Shown: piece after piece, positions 60,801-64,000 of the stretch
Layout: every line of letters begins with the position of its first letter
How positions within the stretch are numbered: position 1 is the stretch's first letter
NCBI GenBank assembly: GCA_004154925.1
Contig: QJNS01000007.1
Span: 434,001 to 498,000, forward strand
DNA: 64,000 nucleotides
Direction of reading: 5' to 3'
Source of the DNA: Monosporascus cannonballus
Taxonomy: Eukaryota; Ascomycota; Sordariomycetes; Xylariales
Notes under the pieces: generated by a model
What the model was told of the DNA's origin: nothing
What the model saw: the letters and a program-made list of their open reading frames with translations, nothing else
Database searches by the model: none
Position numbers and translations under genes: made by a program

Positions 60801-63135
60801 TATATTAATAAGATTTACGAACGTATTAATAATTTTTTAACGGATAGTAAATTATATATTACGAAAATACCTTAATATTTTCGGCGTTTGTTATCTTAAT
60901 AATATTTTTATTTTTTTAATGATAAAAAAAATATACGTAAAATACGTTTATAAAAACTTTCAAGTTTTATAAGACGTAAAGTTATTCGTTAACGCGGAAA
61001 AAAATTAATTCCATATATAAGAAATGGAATATCTAGGACATATTATTACCTTAAGATATATTAAAATAAACCCCAAAAAATGGTTACAGTTATAAAATAA
61101 TAAACGTTAACGACGGTTAAGGAGATATAGGCATTTTTTGGATTTGCTAATTATTACAGGAAACTTATTTGAAATTTTAATAAAATAGTTATATTCCTAA
61201 CAAATTTTACGAAAAAATAAAGAATTCAAATGGACGCCGGATACGGAAAAGACATTTCAGTATATTAAGGATACGATTACTAACAAGCTAATATTAATTA
61301 TGTATAATTTAAACCGTTTTGTTAAGTTAAAAACCGATATTTCGGATTACATATTAAGCGTAATAATCGGATAACGAAATAATTAAAGTAAATTACACCT
61401 TATTGCATTTTTTGGCACAAATTAAAAGGAACCGAACTTAATTACTGTTTTCTAAATAAAAAATTTATAGCTATTATTATGGTATTTCGGGAGTTCAGGT
61501 GTTTCCTAAAGGGAAATTTGTATCAAATTAAGGTTTATACGGATTATCAAAATCTTACCCGATTTATTACGACCAGGGAATATATAAGACGATAATTAAA
61601 ATACGTAAAAAAATTGGCGAATTTCGACTTCGTTATTATTTATAAAAAGGGATTAGAAAACGGCAAAATAAATGCTTTAAGCAGGCGACCAGATTTCGAA
61701 AAAAAAATTGGTTAAAGTTAATTATATAATTTTTGATATTACCATAAAAGGATATTTATGCTTACGATAAATTGCGAAAATTTGGGCAGTACCCAGCGAT
61801 ATGCATTAAAAAATCCAACAATATAATAAAAGTTGCCCAGCAAACCAAAAAATAGATAAAATATAAATTTTAAAGAAATACCGGAAAAGTTTAATACGAA
61901 AAATATATAAATATTAGTTATATAGATATTTATGGATTTACAAAACCTTAAAAAGATTTTAACGTATATATTCCTTTTTTAAAATAAAATTAATAATACA
62001 GAAGGTTATACGGCAATACGATATTTGTGTTAAAGTAAAGGCTCGACGACATAAGCCATACGGAAAATTATAGCTATTATTAATCGCAAAATAACTATAA
62101 TATTTAATTATATTCGATTTTATTATTAAACATCGTATATTAAAAAATCCAGTTATCGGAATACATTATAACAGTATTTTCGTAATCGTCGATCGATTAA
62201 CGAAATCTTCGTATTTTTTTTACCATATTACGAAGATATAAACGCTAATTAAATAATATATATTTTCTTTAAATATATTTTCAGCATATCGGGATTATTA
62301 ATAAAAATTATATCTAATAAAGGATTAATATTTGCATATAAGTTTTAATAAGGCCTTATAACATAAATTAACTTAAATCATAAATTATTTAGCGTATTTA
62401 AACCTTAAACAGATAAATTAATAAAACGAATAAACTAAACATTAAAAACCTATTTACGATATTATATTAATTACGAATAAAATAATTAGGTTAAGAAATT
62501 ATTAATTGCTTAATTAATTTATAATATTAATTATTACGAAAGTATTAAAATAAAACCTGCAAACGTAAATTTTGATTTTAGTCCAAAGGTTTATCAGAAA
62601 ATGCGCGACGAGGGTCCAATTAATATTAAAGTAATCCTTACGTTAAAGTAATTATAATAACTGTATTAAGAAATAAAGATAAAACTGGAATTCGTACGAA
62701 ATCAAATAAATAAATCCTATAATTAGAAAAAATTAAAAAGATTAATTTTCGAAAAAAGGGAAATAGTTTTTTTTATTATGAAAAATATTTAAATAAAAAA
62801 ACCTAATAAAAAACTCAATTTCAAATATATCGATCTATATAAAATCGCCAAGAAAATCTTAGAAAATAATTATTAATTGGAATTTTTCTTAAAAATCAAA
62901 TTTTATCAAATTTTTTATGTTTTCTTATTCGAATTAATAATAAATATAATTAAAATACGAACCATATAAAACGAAATGAAAGTAAAAGACGAAATTATAT
63001 ATAAAGTGAAGAAAATCCTCGATATGTAAAAACAAAACGGATTTACCCAGTATTTAATTAAATAATAAAAGCACCCAAATTTCAAAAATACCTGGGAACC
63101 CGCCAAAAAGCTTATTAGCGCCTAACGCCTGTTAA
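57890..63135 (+). pseudogene. R9 gag-pol relic with readable chromodomain
   Basis: Coding interior of R9. The chromodomain near 63040-63130 is the clearest in the window: QYLIK, two stops where tryptophan is expected, then NTWEPAKKLISA and RLLKNFY. This places the group in the chromodomain-bearing Ty3/gypsy lineage, which is thought to target heterochromatin through methylated histone H3. Catalytic residues of protease and RT are lost through Asp-to-Asn changes. RNase H and integrase are inferred from spacing. Confidence 0.78.
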
Positions 63136-63419
63136 AGAACTTTTATTAATAACGCCGAAATCGGCAAGGTCAAAAATTCCCTAATTAATAAACGACCAGT
63201 TTATGGATTTTAGGTTAAATTAGTCGAGAGGAAAAATAGCCTCCGCCGTTATAGCTTTAGCGGCTTTCAGCTTAACCTGTTTTTTTAACGTTCCAACTTT
63301 TTTAGTTCCTCCAAGTTGTTAATACTACGGGATATAGCTTTTATTATTTTTTCATACCATATTCTTTTCTGTTTCCAAACGTAACGAATATAAGCCTTGG
63401 CGAATTTTTCAACCTTTAT

Positions 63420-63660
63420 GGCGGCTTTTAACTTTTTTTTAAATTTGCGATATCAAGTGGTAATTTTCTGTAATTGTTCCGGGTTGAGGCCACGAACGTT
63501 ATAATTGGCTTATTGGTAACGGACATACGAGGAATAACGAGAAAAGTTTTTTTCGGACAGTTTGTATTTAAGTTTCCGCCGTTCGCAATAAGAACAAAGT
63601 GCTATTTGACGAGGATTAGCGGATAAGACGGCAATTAATAATAAATTGCGCTGCGTAATT
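63420..63660 (-). pseudogene. Antisense Cys-containing frame near the 3' LTR of R9
   Basis: Read on the minus strand it contains ALCSYCERRKLKYKLSEKN and further on VRGLNPEQLQK, with a few stops. C-x2-C followed by a basic run suggests a zinc-binding, possibly Zn-cluster-like, nucleic-acid-binding peptide in which later Cys codons have become Tyr. It sits between the chromodomain and the 3' LTR, as in R1 and R5. Function unknown. Confidence 0.42.
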
Positions 63661-63767
63661 TTTACCTTGGAAGAAGGTTTAGCATATTTTCTGATACGAA
63701 AAGATATTTTGGAATAAGTATTTATAAGTTAATCTTTAGGATAAAAATCTTGGGAAAGAAAATATCG

Positions 63768-64000
63768 TGTTATAGCCTAATTATTTGGCATAACCAGAAA
63801 CGGTTAAAAGGAATGGAAACGCCCCAGATTACGTGATTGCGATGATCGCTGGCGAGTCCAGCGAGTTCTGGATCGCGAGGATCGCTGGCGAGTCCAGCAA
63901 GTTTTAGATCGTAAGGATCGCTGGCGAATCCAGCGAGTTTTGGGTTATGAAAAGCCAGGATAAAGATATAAGATAATCGTTATTTCCATGGTTTAGATAA
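63768..64000 (+). repeat. R9 3' LTR (partial)
   Basis: Starts TGTTATAGCCTAATT and carries the 36-bp array in three units at 63839-63946. Its inner start is more mutated than the 5' LTR start. Cut by the window end. Confidence 0.87.

Larger units (their letters stand above)
57427..64000 (+). mobile_element. R9: Ty3/gypsy chromovirus on plus strand, 3' LTR cut by the window end
   Basis: 5' LTR 57427-57816, 3' LTR from 63768 to beyond the window. The preceding 5-mer CCTTT may be the TSD; the other copy is not visible. It inserted just inside R8. Order: Gag zinc-knuckle remnant CFHYGKIEHKAYKY near 58671-58715, protease VNCRALSENY at 59786-59815 (Asp changed to Asn), RT CYLNNIFIF with YLNN at 60892-60903 (both Asp changed to Asn), chromodomain near 63040-63130, antisense frame, purine tract, LTR. 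Confidence 0.88.

Overview
The window looks like a heterochromatic stretch of a filamentous ascomycete (Pezizomycotina) genome. Spliceosomal introns of 50-82 bp interrupt the protein genes, and most of the DNA is AT-rich remains of LTR retrotransposons. These carry C-to-T and G-to-A changes mainly at CpA/TpG while CpG survives, the signature of repeat-induced point mutation (RIP). I cannot name the species.

About 55 of the 64 kb is retrotransposon. I label the long Ty3/gypsy elements R1-R9, numbered by nesting and position, the small LTR-bounded elements S1-S4, an unclassified insertion X1 and a palindromic short element P1. Most boundaries rest on TG...CA LTR ends plus 5-bp target-site duplications (TSDs). 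Left block, 1-24324: R1 contains R2, R2 contains S1, S2, S3 and R3, and R3 contains R4. X1 splits the 3' LTR of R1. Middle block, 31531-53410: R5 (minus strand) sits inside the small solo LTR S4, followed by R6 and R7 (both plus) with short AT-rich spacers. Right block, 56628-64000: a truncated LTR, one LTR of R8 (minus), and R9 (plus), which runs off the end. Where the coding part can be read it is chromovirus-like: zinc-knuckle Gag, protease, RT with a YLDD-type motif, and a C-terminal chromodomain.

Two gene islands of normal base composition remain. Island 1 (about 24.6-31.5 kb) holds a divergent pair: an ATP-grasp ligase on the minus strand and a cysteine-synthase-like PLP enzyme fused to a rhodanese domain on the plus strand, about 1 kb apart. 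Island 2 (about 53.4-56.6 kb) holds one ferric-reductase-type flavocytochrome on the minus strand. All three genes are broken. The ATP-grasp gene is split by a 502-bp element with a perfect 11-bp TSD, and removing the element and one TSD copy joins the two coding halves in frame. The other two carry in-frame stops and frameshifts. I found no intact protein-coding gene and no RNA gene.

The most notable signals are these. (1) In six of six elements with both LTRs visible, the outer edge of each LTR is almost unmutated while the identical sequence at the inner edge is RIP-mutated. (2) The ATP-grasp interruption is exact to the base. (3) A 33-bp motif lies in opposite orientation at the facing edges of the two islands. 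(4) Several retroelements carry a cysteine-containing reading frame on the antisense strand just before the 3' LTR.
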